Of a stretch of 57,391 bases of DNA, positions 33,246 through 40,705 are shown in pieces. The notes under the pieces are model-generated. The model was not told where the DNA came from and did not search any database. It saw nothing but the letters and a program-made list of their open reading frames with translations. Source of the stretch: Pseudomonadota bacterium (GTDB lineage: Archaea; Thermoplasmatota; SW-10-69-26; JACQPN01; JAJPHT01); assembly GCA_021325135.1 (NCBI GenBank), contig JAJPHT010000021.1:1-57391 (forward strand), given 5' to 3'. How positions within the stretch are numbered: position 1 is the stretch's first letter; every line of letters begins with the position of its first letter. Both the position numbers and the translations under genes were made by a program.

Positions 33246-33905
33246 TTGATCACGGTCGTCCTGGCCGAGGCCGCGCTGGAGCTGATGCCCCCCGAGCTTC
33301 AGCGCCACCCCAAGGTCGTCGCGCGGGCCAAGAAGCGCCGCCGCGCGCCGGAGCGCCTTCTCTTGGACCAGGCGCTTGACCACGAGGCGATGCGCGGCCT
33401 TCCTGGAGCGGAGCGCCGCGGCCGCCCCGACATCGCGCACGTCTGCCTCCTGCTCCTCCAGGACTCGCCCCTCAACGCCGCGGGCCACTTGCGCGTCCTC
33501 ATCCACACGCAGGACGACGCGCTGATCTCCGTCGACCCCTCCACGCGCATCATGCGCAACGGCGCGAAGTTCGCCACGCTCGTGGAGGATCTCCTCCGGC
33601 AGGGCGAGGTGCCGCTGGAGAGCCCCCTGCTGAGCCTGCGCCGCGGAGTGCCCCTCTCGGAGGCGCTGCGCGGGCGCGGCCTCGTGGTCGCGCTGGACGA
33701 AGGGGGCGAGCCCGCGCGCACGGCCGCCTTCGAGGCGCTGGCCCGCGAGCACGAGGACCTCACGCTGGCGCTGGGTGCGTTCCCCCGCGGCGCGTGGCGC
33801 GCGCCCCCCGCGGCCGACCGCGTCCTCCGCGTGGCCGACGCGCCCCTCTCGGCGTGGAGCGCCCTCGTCCCCGCGCTGGCGGGCTTCGAGGACGCGCGCC
33901 TCTGA
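33246..33905 (+). CDS. Diverged Nep1-family protein (Nep1-A)
   Basis: A 219-residue SPOUT protein clearly related to Nep1/EMG1, the 16S/18S rRNA N1-pseudouridine methyltransferase. It keeps MITVVLAEAALELMP, RRGRPDIAHVCLLL and DSPLN. Several usually constant positions differ: RIMRNG and FATLVEDLL where the family has RLxRNYxRFVGLMExLF, and GAFPRGAW where it has GAFPHGDF. A closer family member lies 450 bases downstream. It may be a non-catalytic partner or have a new target. The start is TTG 33246, matching the family N-terminus. Confidence 0.8.
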   Translation: MITVVLAEAALELMPPELQRHPKVVARAKKRRRAPERLLLDQALDHEAMRGLPGAERRGRPDIAHVCLLLLQDSPLNAAGHLRVLIHTQDDALISVDPSTRIMRNGAKFATLVEDLLRQGEVPLESPLLSLRRGVPLSEALRGRGLVVALDEGGEPARTAAFEALAREHEDLTLALGAFPRGAWRAPPAADRVLRVADAPLSAWSALVPALAGFEDARL

Positions 33906-33913
33906 GGCCGGAG

Positions 33914-33924
33914 CCTTTTCAAGG
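33914..33924 (+). promoter_or_regulatory. TATA-like box for the 70-residue membrane protein
   Basis: CCTTTTCAAGG is centred 26 bases before GTG 33945. Confidence 0.4.
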
Positions 33925-33944
33925 CCCCTCAGCGGTGGTCCTCC

Positions 33945-34157
33945 GTGGCCCCGCCCCCCGAGGAGAAGCCCAGCCGCCTGCGCGCCGCGCTCCTCTGGCT
34001 CCTCAAGGCGCCCTTCCGCCTCGCGTGGTGGCTCGTGAAGCTCCTCGGCCGCATGCTCTGGGCCGCCTTCCGCGCCGGCTTCAAGGCGGGCCGTCGCGCG
34101 CGCCGCGCCCGCGCCCTGGAGCCGCCGCCCGCCGAGCCCCCCAGGAAAGAGGCCTAA
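33945..34157 (+). CDS. 70-residue cationic, Trp-rich membrane-active protein
   Basis: Residues 10-50 form an amphipathic or membrane-inserting helix (LRAALLWLLKAPFRLAWWLV, then KLLGRMLWAAFRAGFKAG) with five Trp and many Arg/Lys. A Pro-rich tail follows. I know no family. It lies between the two Nep1 genes and ends directly on the inverted-repeat element. A TATA-like box 26 bases upstream of GTG supports a leaderless gene. Confidence 0.55.
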   Translation: MAPPPEEKPSRLRAALLWLLKAPFRLAWWLVKLLGRMLWAAFRAGFKAGRRARRARALEPPPAEPPRKEA

Positions 34158-34248
34158 AGCGGGGGTTTCAGGGGGCGAAGCCCCCTGACGTAGGAGAAAG
34201 TCCAGCAGACGACCGAAACGTCAGGGGGCTTCGCCCCCTGAAACCCCC
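34157..34248 (+). repeat. Nested perfect inverted repeat with 31-base arms
   Basis: Arm 34161-34191 is the exact reverse complement of 34218-34248, with a 26-base spacer. Each arm is itself a hairpin (TCAGGGGGC, loop GAA, GCCCCCTGA). It begins on the TAA of the 70-residue gene. The left arm matches the element after purP. It may be a terminator, a REP-like repeat or a mobile-element remnant. Confidence 0.75.
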
Positions 34249-34349
34249 TCGGGTAGCCGCGCTGCGGCGCGGCCGGACGACTCTCCCGAACCCCCCCATT
34301 TTTTTTTGGCCGTCGGAATCCTCAAACGGCGCTTTCTCCTGGCGCCCCT

Positions 34350-35078
34350 GTGCTCACCCTCGTCCTGGCCGAAGCCGAGCTGGAGCTTGTGCCCGAGAAC
34401 GTCGTGATGCACCCCCAGGTGCAGCGCGCCGCGCGCTCCCGCGACCGCCGCCCCTCGCGGAGCCTCCTGGACAGCAGCCTCCACCACGAGGCGCTGCGGC
34501 AGGTCCCCGAAGGCGAGCGCCGCGGGCGGCCCGACCTCGTGCATTTCTCGCTCCTCCTCGCGCTGGACAGCGCGCTCAACAAGGCGGACGAGCTCCGCGT
34601 CGTCGTCCACACGAGGAACGACGAGCGCCTCGCCATCCACCCCGACACGCGCCTCATGCGCAACTACCCCCGCTTCGTGGGCCTGATGGAGAAGCTCTTC
34701 CAGGAGGGCGCCTCGCCCAGGGAGAACCCCCTCCTCGTGCTGGAGCCGGGCTGGCCCCTGACGCGCATCCTGGAGCACCACAAGGCGGGCCCCGTCGTCA
34801 CGTTCTCCGAGAAGGGCCGCGCCGTGGAGCCCGGCGCGTACCTCGCCGAGAAGCGCGCCGCGTCGCCCGACCTCACGGTGGTGCTGGGCGCGTTCCCCCA
34901 CGGCGACTTCCACGCCGAGCCCTCCACGTGGAGCGACGAGGTCGTGGGCCTGGGCGGCGACGCGCTCTCCGTCTGGACCGTCGAGATGGAGGTCCTCGCC
35001 CACTGGGAGCGCGCCTGCGGCGTCTTCCCCCGAAGGCCCGGCCAGAGCGCTCAAACCACCCCCGACGCGCAAGCGTAG
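34350..35078 (+). CDS. nep1: Nep1/EMG1-type rRNA pseudouridine N1-methyltransferase (Nep1-B)
   Basis: A 242-residue SPOUT methyltransferase. It contains LTLVLAEAELELVP at the start, SLLDSSLHHEAL, RRGRPDLVHFSLLLALDSAL, TRLMRNYPRFVGLMEKLF and VVLGAFPHGDF, which together cover the family's RNA-binding and knotted SAM-binding parts. It should methylate a small-subunit rRNA pseudouridine and aid 30S assembly. The start is GTG 34350; the last 15 residues are an extra tail. HtpX follows after 3 bases. Confidence 0.9.
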   Translation: MLTLVLAEAELELVPENVVMHPQVQRAARSRDRRPSRSLLDSSLHHEALRQVPEGERRGRPDLVHFSLLLALDSALNKADELRVVVHTRNDERLAIHPDTRLMRNYPRFVGLMEKLFQEGASPRENPLLVLEPGWPLTRILEHHKAGPVVTFSEKGRAVEPGAYLAEKRAASPDLTVVLGAFPHGDFHAEPSTWSDEVVGLGGDALSVWTVEMEVLAHWERACGVFPRRPGQSAQTTPDAQA

Positions 35079-35081
35079 GGC

Positions 35082-35984
35082 ATGGCCTTCGGCCGCACGC
35101 TGCTCCTCTTCGTCGCCATGCTCGCCCTCTTCGGCGTGGTCGGCTGGGTGGTCGGCGGCCTGTTCGCCAACGACCCGCTGACGGGCTCGCTGGTGTTCCT
35201 CCTCCTCGCGGCCGCGCTCAACGTCTTCAGCTACCTCTTCAGCGACAAGCTCGTCCTCTGGACGACGCGCGCCCGCCTCGTCAACGAGGCCGAGGCGCCG
35301 CGCCTGCACCGCATCGTCGCCGACCTCGCGCAGCGCGAGGGCCTGCCCAAGCCCCGCGTCGCCATCATCCCGAGCCCGCAGCCCAACGCGCTGGCCACCG
35401 GGCGCGGACCGCGCAAGTCGGTGGTCGCCGCCACCGAAGGCATCCTGCGCATGCTCGACGACGAGGAGCTTCGCGGCGTGCTGGCCCACGAGATGAGCCA
35501 CGTGCGCAACCGCGACGTGCTGACCATGAGCATCGCGGCGACGCTGGCCGGCGCCATCACCTTCGCGGGCCGCAGCGCGCTCTGGGGCGCCTACGGCGGA
35601 GGCGGCCGCCGCGGCAACCTCCTGGGCGCGCTGGTGGTGGCGATCCTCGCCCCCGTCGCGGCCATGCTCATCCAGCTGGCCATCAGCCGCAGCCGCGAGT
35701 TCCAGGCCGACGCCTCCGGCGCCCGCCTCGTGGGCGACCCCCTCCCCCTCGCGCGCGCCCTGCAGAAGATCGACGCCGCCGCGCAGCAGGTCCCGCTGGG
35801 CGTCAGCAGCCCCGCCGCCTCGCACCTCTTCGTCGTGAACCCTTTCCGGGTGGGCGGCTTCGCGTCCCTCTTCCGCACGCACCCCGACACCGCCGAGCGC
35901 GTGCGCCGCCTCGAAGCCATGGCCTCCTCCCCCGGCGTGCGCACCGGAGGCGCCTTCGGCCGGTGGCGGGCTCGTGGCGTCTGA
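35082..35984 (+). CDS. htpX: HtpX-type membrane zinc metalloprotease (M48)
   Basis: A 300-residue protease with two N-terminal helices (residues 5-28 and 35-55) and two more near the middle. The zinc site is HEMSH in VLAHEMSHVRNRD, with the third ligand Glu in SREFQADASG. It degrades damaged membrane proteins from the cytoplasmic side. It is 3 bases after Nep1-B and so probably co-transcribed. A 24-base-arm inverted repeat follows the stop. Confidence 0.93.
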   Translation: MAFGRTLLLFVAMLALFGVVGWVVGGLFANDPLTGSLVFLLLAAALNVFSYLFSDKLVLWTTRARLVNEAEAPRLHRIVADLAQREGLPKPRVAIIPSPQPNALATGRGPRKSVVAATEGILRMLDDEELRGVLAHEMSHVRNRDVLTMSIAATLAGAITFAGRSALWGAYGGGGRRGNLLGALVVAILAPVAAMLIQLAISRSREFQADASGARLVGDPLPLARALQKIDAAAQQVPLGVSSPAASHLFVVNPFRVGGFASLFRTHPDTAERVRRLEAMASSPGVRTGGAFGRWRARGV

Positions 35985-36001
35985 TTCTTCCCCCTGGTCA
36001 A

Positions 36002-36101
36002 GGGTCCAAAGAACGCGACGAGCGCCACGAGCGCAAAGGACGCGACGAAAGAAAACTTGGCGACCTTGGCGCTCTTCGCGCTCGTCGCGTTCTTTGGACC
36101 C
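36002..36101. repeat. Inverted repeat with 24-base arms between convergent genes
   Basis: 36002-36025 is the perfect reverse complement of 36078-36101, separated by 52 bases. The spacer holds related short repeats (GCGACGA, ACGAGCGC). It lies between htpX and the CDP-alcohol phosphotransferase, and could act as a two-way terminator. Confidence 0.7.
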
Positions 36102-36117
36102 GAGACGAGAGAGGCTA

Positions 36118-36756
36118 TCACTCTTGGGCCCGGTCGAGAGCACGCCACCCGCTCCAGAAGCGCTGCAACGCGGTGAGGTTGCCCACGATGGCGAAGTACG
36201 CCAGCATGACGACCAGAGGATCCGCGCCGAAGGGGATGGCGAGGCCCAGGAGGTACGCGAGCCACACCAGGGCGGGAACGGCGATGAGGATGACCAGGCG
36301 GTCCGCGCGCCCCAGCCAGCCCGCGTACATGCGGCCCAGGCCCAACGCCTGCGCCTGCGTGCCCATGTAGCTCGTGAGGAACGTGCCCACCAGGGCGAAC
36401 ACGCCCCACGGGAGGCTGCCCAGCGGCGAGAGCGTGAGCCCGAGCAGGATCGCCGCGTCGCTGTAGCGGTCCACCACGTGGTCGAGGTAGTCGCCGCGCT
36501 TCGTCTCCTGGTTGGAGAGGCGCGCGAGCTTGCCGTCGAGCCCGTCGAGGACGGCGTTCACGGCCACCGCGGCCGCGCCCACAAGGAGGAGCCAGGGGCG
36601 TCCGCGGGTCGCGAAGCCGAACGCGGCGGCGGCCCCCAAGGCGAAGAGGAGCGAGACCAGGGTGAGCGCGTTGGGCGAGACGCGCCACCGGTGGAGCTGC
36701 CGCGCCGCGGGGGCCAGGAAGTTGCCCCAGCCCACTCGGTAACGCTCTAGAACCAT
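36118..36756 (-). CDS. CDP-alcohol phosphatidyltransferase family enzyme
   Basis: A 212-residue membrane enzyme with about six helices. The full catalytic motif is visible as DGKLARLSNQETKRGDYLDH plus VVD (D-G-x2-A-R-x8-G-x3-D-x3-D). In archaea such enzymes attach inositol phosphate, serine or glycerol phosphate to CDP-archaeol. The size and motif suit archaetidylinositol phosphate synthase, but the polar head cannot be read. It overlaps the upstream kinase gene by 10 bases. Confidence 0.87.
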   Translation of the reverse strand: MVLERYRVGWGNFLAPAARQLHRWRVSPNALTLVSLLFALGAAAAFGFATRGRPWLLLVGAAAVAVNAVLDGLDGKLARLSNQETKRGDYLDHVVDRYSDAAILLGLTLSPLGSLPWGVFALVGTFLTSYMGTQAQALGLGRMYAGWLGRADRLVILIAVPALVWLAYLLGLAIPFGADPLVVMLAYFAIVGNLTALQRFWSGWRALDRAQE

Positions 36757-37289
36757 GGCAGGGACTCCAACGGCCAGCGGGCGGAACCCACGGGGGTCCC
36801 TTTCAAGGCTTCCGGCGGGGTGTCGGCGATCGTCCGAACGGCGTCCGCCAGGGCTTCGACGGTCTGGCGCGTGGCGTCGATCTCCACCGCGGGGAGCCCC
36901 GCGTCGAGGACCTCCTGGGCGAGGACGTCCAGCGCCTCGGCCTCCACGTTCTCGCGCACCTTGGCGTCGGGCCAGCCCCGCGCGCGGAGCCGGTCGACGA
37001 GGACCAGCGGGTCGACGCGCAGGAGCGCGATGGCGTCCACGTCCATCTCGTGGGCGAAGTGCCCCTCGATGACCACGGGCCCATCGGCGTCGTCGAGCAC
37101 GCCGTTGAGGCGCTCCGCCAGGTCGTCCACGTCGACGACGAAGCTGCCGCGCGCCTCGTCCCTCTCCACGAGGAGCCCCGCGGCGCGCGCGAAGTCGTTG
37201 AGGTGGATCACGCGCACGCCGCGCTTCGCAAGGGCCTCCGCCACCGTGGTCTTGCCCGTGCCGGGGACCCCCGTGAGCGCGACGCGCAT
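36747..37289 (-). CDS. AK6/Fap7-type adenylate kinase
   Basis: A 180-residue nucleotide kinase. The P-loop is RVALTGVPGTGKTTVAEAL. SFVVDVDDLAERL and VVIEGHFAHEMDVDAIALLR follow the AK6/Fap7 pattern, and ENVEAEALDVL is the conserved helix. The family combines adenylate kinase/ATPase activity with late small-subunit rRNA maturation. ATG 37289 has a CCATAAGCC box centred 27 bases upstream. It forms an operon with the following phosphotransferase. Confidence 0.88.
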   Translation of the reverse strand: MRVALTGVPGTGKTTVAEALAKRGVRVIHLNDFARAAGLLVERDEARGSFVVDVDDLAERLNGVLDDADGPVVIEGHFAHEMDVDAIALLRVDPLVLVDRLRARGWPDAKVRENVEAEALDVLAQEVLDAGLPAVEIDATRQTVEALADAVRTIADTPPEALKGTPVGSARWPLESLPWF

Positions 37290-37310
37290 CGGGGGGCCAC
37301 GCCGCGGGCC

Positions 37311-37320
37311 CGGCTTATGG
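37311..37320 (-). promoter_or_regulatory. TATA-like box for the AK6-like kinase
   Basis: Minus-strand CCATAAGCCG is centred 27 bases before ATG 37289. Confidence 0.45.
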
Positions 37321-37339
37321 CTTGCTGGGCTCGTCCACC

Positions 37340-37433
37340 GCCTCCGGCGGAGGGATTGCGAATCTCCGAATCAGGATTTTTGGGCGGAGATTCGGGGATT
37401 CGGAGATTCGCGGATTCCCCGGCCGGAGGCCGT
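37340..37433. repeat. Dispersed palindromic repeat, copy A
   Basis: GCGAATCTCCGAATC (37358-37372) and GATTCGGAGATTCGC (37397-37411) are exact reverse complements. Outer arms rich in CCTCCGGC extend the imperfect palindrome. The reverse complement of 37366-37433 aligns to 53677-53743 with roughly four in five bases alike. It lies just downstream of pyrG. Confidence 0.65.
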
Positions 37434-37447
37434 GAGAAGCGAGAGGG

Positions 37448-39076
37448 CTACTCCTTCGGGTGCCTCGCCTCGACGCGCCGCCGCGCCGCCTCCACGAGCC
37501 CCGCGAAGGTGGGAGCGGGCCGCTCGGGCCGGCTCTTGAACTCGGGGTGGAACTGCGAGGCCACGAAGTAGGGGTGGTCGGGAAGCTCCAGCATCTCCAT
37601 CAGCTCGCCCGAGGGGTCGCGGCCGGTGTAGCGCAGGCCCGCGCCCTCCAGCTTGGAGATGTAGCCCGGGTTCACCTCCCAGCGGTGGCGGTGGCGCTCG
37701 TAGATGACGTCCGCGTGGTAGAGCTGCGCGACGCGGCTGCCGTGGGCGAGGCGCACCTCGCTGGCGCCCAGGCGCATGGTGGCGCCCTTGGCCTCGTCCG
37801 CCGTGTGGCCCGGCAGCAGGTCGATGACGGGGTGCTGCGTGGTGGGGTTGATCTCGGTGCTGTTGGCGTCCGCGAGGCCCAGCACGTGCCGCGCGTACTC
37901 GGCCGTCGCAAGCTGGAAGCCGAAGCAGATGCCCAGGAAGGGGACCTTCTTCTCGCGGGCGAAGCGGATGGCCGCGATCTTGCCCTCCGCGCCGCGGGGC
38001 CCGAAGCCGCCGGGCACGAGCACGCCGTCCAGCGAGCCCAGGATGTCGGCGGGGTCCGTCGCGCGCTCGACGTCCTCGGCGTCGATCCAGCGCACGACGA
38101 CCTTGGTGTCCTGCGCGGCGCCCGCGTGGACGAACGCCTCCTTGATGCTGAGGTACGCGTCGGCGAGGTCCGTGTACTTCCCCACGACGCCGATGGTGAC
38201 GTGGTGCGTGGGCGCGACGACGCGGTCGACGAACGTCTTCCACGCGCCCATGTCGCGCCCCTCGGGGTGGAGGTCGAGGCGCTTGACGATCCAGTCCGCG
38301 ACGCCCTGCTCCTCCAGGAGCAGCGGGACCTCGTAGATGGTGCGCGCGTCGGGGGCCGAGATCACGGCCTCCTTGTCGACGTCGCAGAAGTTGGCCAGCT
38401 TCTCGCGCACTTTGGGGTCCAGGCGCGTCTCGCTGCGGCACACCAGCATGTCGGGGTGGAGACCGACGCGGCGCATCTCCATGACGCTGTGCTGCGTAGG
38501 CTTCGTCTTCTGCTCGCCCACGGCGCCCATGACGGGGACCAGCGTCGTGTGGACGAACATCATGTTCTTGTGGCCCACTTCGAGGTGGAGCTGGCGGAGC
38601 GCTTCGAGGAAGGGCGCGCTTTCGATGTCGCCCACGGTGCCGCCCACCTCCACGAGGCAGACGTCGGCGTCCGCGGCCTTGGCGGCGCGCTTGATGTGGT
38701 CGCGGATCTCGTTGGTGACGTGGGGGATGATCTGCACGGTCTTGCCCAGGTAGTCGCCGCGGCGCTCGCGGTCGATGACGGCCTTGTACGCCTTGCCGGT
38801 GGTGATGTTGTTGGCGCGCCCCATGGGCAGGTCGAGGAAGCGCTCGTAGTTGCCCAGGTCCTGGTCCACCTCGCCGCCGTCGTCGAGGACGAAGACCTCG
38901 CCGTGCTCGAAGGGGTTCATCGTGCCCGCGTCGATGTTGACGTAGGGGTCGATCTTCACCGCGGCCAGCTTGAGGCCGCGGCTCTTCAGCAGCTTTCCGA
39001 TGGAAGAAGTCGTGATGCCCTTTCCGAGCCCGGAGAGGACGCCGCCCGTCACGACGATGTACTTCGTCGGCTTCAC
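37448..39076 (-). CDS. pyrG: CTP synthase
   Basis: A 542-residue two-domain enzyme converting UTP to CTP with glutamine. The synthase domain starts [20 protein letters not shown] and includes [19 protein letters not shown]. The glutaminase domain has the nucleophile Cys in GICFGFQLA (usually GICLGMQ) and [10 protein letters not shown] with the His/Glu pair. GTG 39076 is chosen over ATG 39103 because it gives the normal N-terminus ([12 protein letters not shown]) and lies 29 bases from the TATA-like box at 39101-39110. Confidence 0.95.
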   Translation of the reverse strand: MKPTKYIVVTGGVLSGLGKGITTSSIGKLLKSRGLKLAAVKIDPYVNIDAGTMNPFEHGEVFVLDDGGEVDQDLGNYERFLDLPMGRANNITTGKAYKAVIDRERRGDYLGKTVQIIPHVTNEIRDHIKRAAKAADADVCLVEVGGTVGDIESAPFLEALRQLHLEVGHKNMMFVHTTLVPVMGAVGEQKTKPTQHSVMEMRRVGLHPDMLVCRSETRLDPKVREKLANFCDVDKEAVISAPDARTIYEVPLLLEEQGVADWIVKRLDLHPEGRDMGAWKTFVDRVVAPTHHVTIGVVGKYTDLADAYLSIKEAFVHAGAAQDTKVVVRWIDAEDVERATDPADILGSLDGVLVPGGFGPRGAEGKIAAIRFAREKKVPFLGICFGFQLATAEYARHVLGLADANSTEINPTTQHPVIDLLPGHTADEAKGATMRLGASEVRLAHGSRVAQLYHADVIYERHRHRWEVNPGYISKLEGAGLRYTGRDPSGELMEMLELPDHPYFVASQFHPEFKSRPERPAPTFAGLVEAARRRVEARHPKE

Positions 39077-39100
39077 GGGAACCGACGATTCCCCCTCCCG

Positions 39101-39110
39101 CATTTAGCCT
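39101..39110 (-). promoter_or_regulatory. TATA box of pyrG
   Basis: Minus-strand GGCTAAATGC is centred 29 bases before GTG 39076. Confidence 0.5.
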
Positions 39111-39214
39111 TTGGCCCGCGGGCGGCTGGATTTCCGGTGGAGAGTCTTCCACCGTCCGGATCGCGTCGCACCCAAGGGGCCAAACTCTCCGACGGGCCTG
39201 GGGGCGCGATTGCC

Positions 39215-40549
39215 ATGCGGACCCACTTCCTTCTCGCCCTCCTCCTCGCGCTGCCCGTCGCCGCGCAGCCCACTGCCGGGCGCGCCCCCGCCGCGGCGGA
39301 CGTCTCGCACGCGTGCGCGCTCCTCGTCTGGCAGGCGGACAACCGGGACTCGGCCGGCTTCAAGGCGGACGTGGTCGCGCTTGCGGGAACGCTCGCCGCC
39401 GCGGGGTGGGACGCGAAGCGCATCGTGCCGGCGCCCGTGCCGGGAGGATTCAACGAGGACACGCTGAGCACGCTGATGACGCAGGCCTTCGGCGCCCCAT
39501 GCGGCGACGCCGACGCGAAGTTGTTCTATTACAGCGGGCACGGAGGGAGCCTGATGCAGGACCTGGGCGTGGTGGACGAGAGCGGCGCCGCGCCCCAGGA
39601 CGACGGCTCCGACGAGAGGATTTCCATTGTCGACCGCGACGACACCTTCACGCCGCTCTGGGCCGGCGTCGGCGGGACGAAGATCCTGCTCTACGACGCC
39701 TGCTCGGCGGGAGGGATGTTCGACGGTGCGGCCGATCCCTACTTCGAAGGCTCCACGTGGGCCATGGGCGCCACGGGGGCCGGCGACGCCGCGTGGGGGG
39801 ACCAGGCGGGCGGCGGGGTCTTCTCGCGCGTCCTGCGCGCCGCGCTGGCGGGAGGCGCGGCGAAGGACGCGAACGGCGACCTCACCCTGGACGCGGTGTG
39901 GGACTACGTGGACGCCCAGATGCGCTCGCCCGCGGTCTTCGACGTGTTCTTCCAGACGCCCGTCCACCGCTTCTCCAGCGGCGCGTCCCCCGTGCTGGGC
40001 CACGTGCCGGCCGCGGGCGCCCCCGCCGGTCCGCTGCCCGCGCTGGAGAAGGGGCGCAAGCGTTGCAGCGACTCGGAGCCCTTCCTGGGCGACGGCGGGA
40101 GAAGCTTCCGCGCAACGCGGACCTACGATCTCGACCTGCCCGACCCCGCCGGCATGGCGAGCCTCAGCGGCCCCGAAATCCCGGGCGACGGCTCGGTGGA
40201 CGTCGGAGGGGTCTTGTGGGAAGGCGGGCTCGACCCCTCCCACGTCCTTCACGGGGGCGATCCCGCGCTGGACCTGCTCGTGAGGCCGGGGACCGCCGCG
40301 TTCACGCTCGACGTCCACGACGACGCGTGGGGCTTGTCCGTCGGCGCGATGGCCTGCACGGACGTGGACGGCGATGGCACCAGCTGCGACGCCTCGAAGG
40401 GCGAGATGCTCCTCCCGTTCTGCGGAAGCGCCTCGGGAACCCTCGACCCGGAGGCCGTCGACAGCCTCGTCGTGTTCCTGGGCCCGACCTGCGATGGGGT
40501 CCACCACCCCATCCACGGGAGCGTGACGTTATCACTCCAGTTCAGTTGA
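39215..40549 (+). CDS. Secreted caspase-like (C14) peptidase homologue
   Basis: A 444-residue protein. A signal peptide (RTHFLLALLLALPVAAQ) precedes a caspase-haemoglobinase fold over about residues 30-260. The catalytic His is in KLFYYSGHGGS and the Cys in ILLYDACSAGGMF, and DANGDLTLDAVWDYV follows. The C-terminal 180 residues are beta-rich, with a Ca2+-loop-like DVDGDGTSCD and several Cys. Metacaspase-type enzymes are usually cytoplasmic; this one should be extracellular. It is divergent from pyrG, and no substrate or adaptor is apparent. Confidence 0.82.
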   Translation: MRTHFLLALLLALPVAAQPTAGRAPAAADVSHACALLVWQADNRDSAGFKADVVALAGTLAAAGWDAKRIVPAPVPGGFNEDTLSTLMTQAFGAPCGDADAKLFYYSGHGGSLMQDLGVVDESGAAPQDDGSDERISIVDRDDTFTPLWAGVGGTKILLYDACSAGGMFDGAADPYFEGSTWAMGATGAGDAAWGDQAGGGVFSRVLRAALAGGAAKDANGDLTLDAVWDYVDAQMRSPAVFDVFFQTPVHRFSSGASPVLGHVPAAGAPAGPLPALEKGRKRCSDSEPFLGDGGRSFRATRTYDLDLPDPAGMASLSGPEIPGDGSVDVGGVLWEGGLDPSHVLHGGDPALDLLVRPGTAAFTLDVHDDAWGLSVGAMACTDVDGDGTSCDASKGEMLLPFCGSASGTLDPEAVDSLVVFLGPTCDGVHHPIHGSVTLSLQFS

Positions 40550-40552
40550 GCC

Positions 40553-40705
40553 TCAGGGCCGCAGCGGCGAGGTGCCGCGCTCCAGGTGGGCGTACGAGGT
40601 CTTCCCGCTTCCCACGTGCTGGCCCTCCGCCGGAGTGGTGGGGACGAGGGAGAGGGACGCCACGAGAAGAAGGGCGCACATGAGGGCCTTGACCCGCGGA
40701 TTCAC
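40553..40705 (-). CDS. 50-residue secreted microprotein coupled to glpD
   Basis: The GTG at 40705 overlaps the glpD TGA. The product has a hydrophobic signal-like helix (VKALMCALLLVASLSLVP) and a short polar tail containing HVGSGKTSYAHLE. Length and position suggest a small exported or membrane peptide. No family is known. It ends 3 bases from the convergent caspase-like gene. Confidence 0.45.
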   Translation of the reverse strand: MNPRVKALMCALLLVASLSLVPTTPAEGQHVGSGKTSYAHLERGTSPLRP

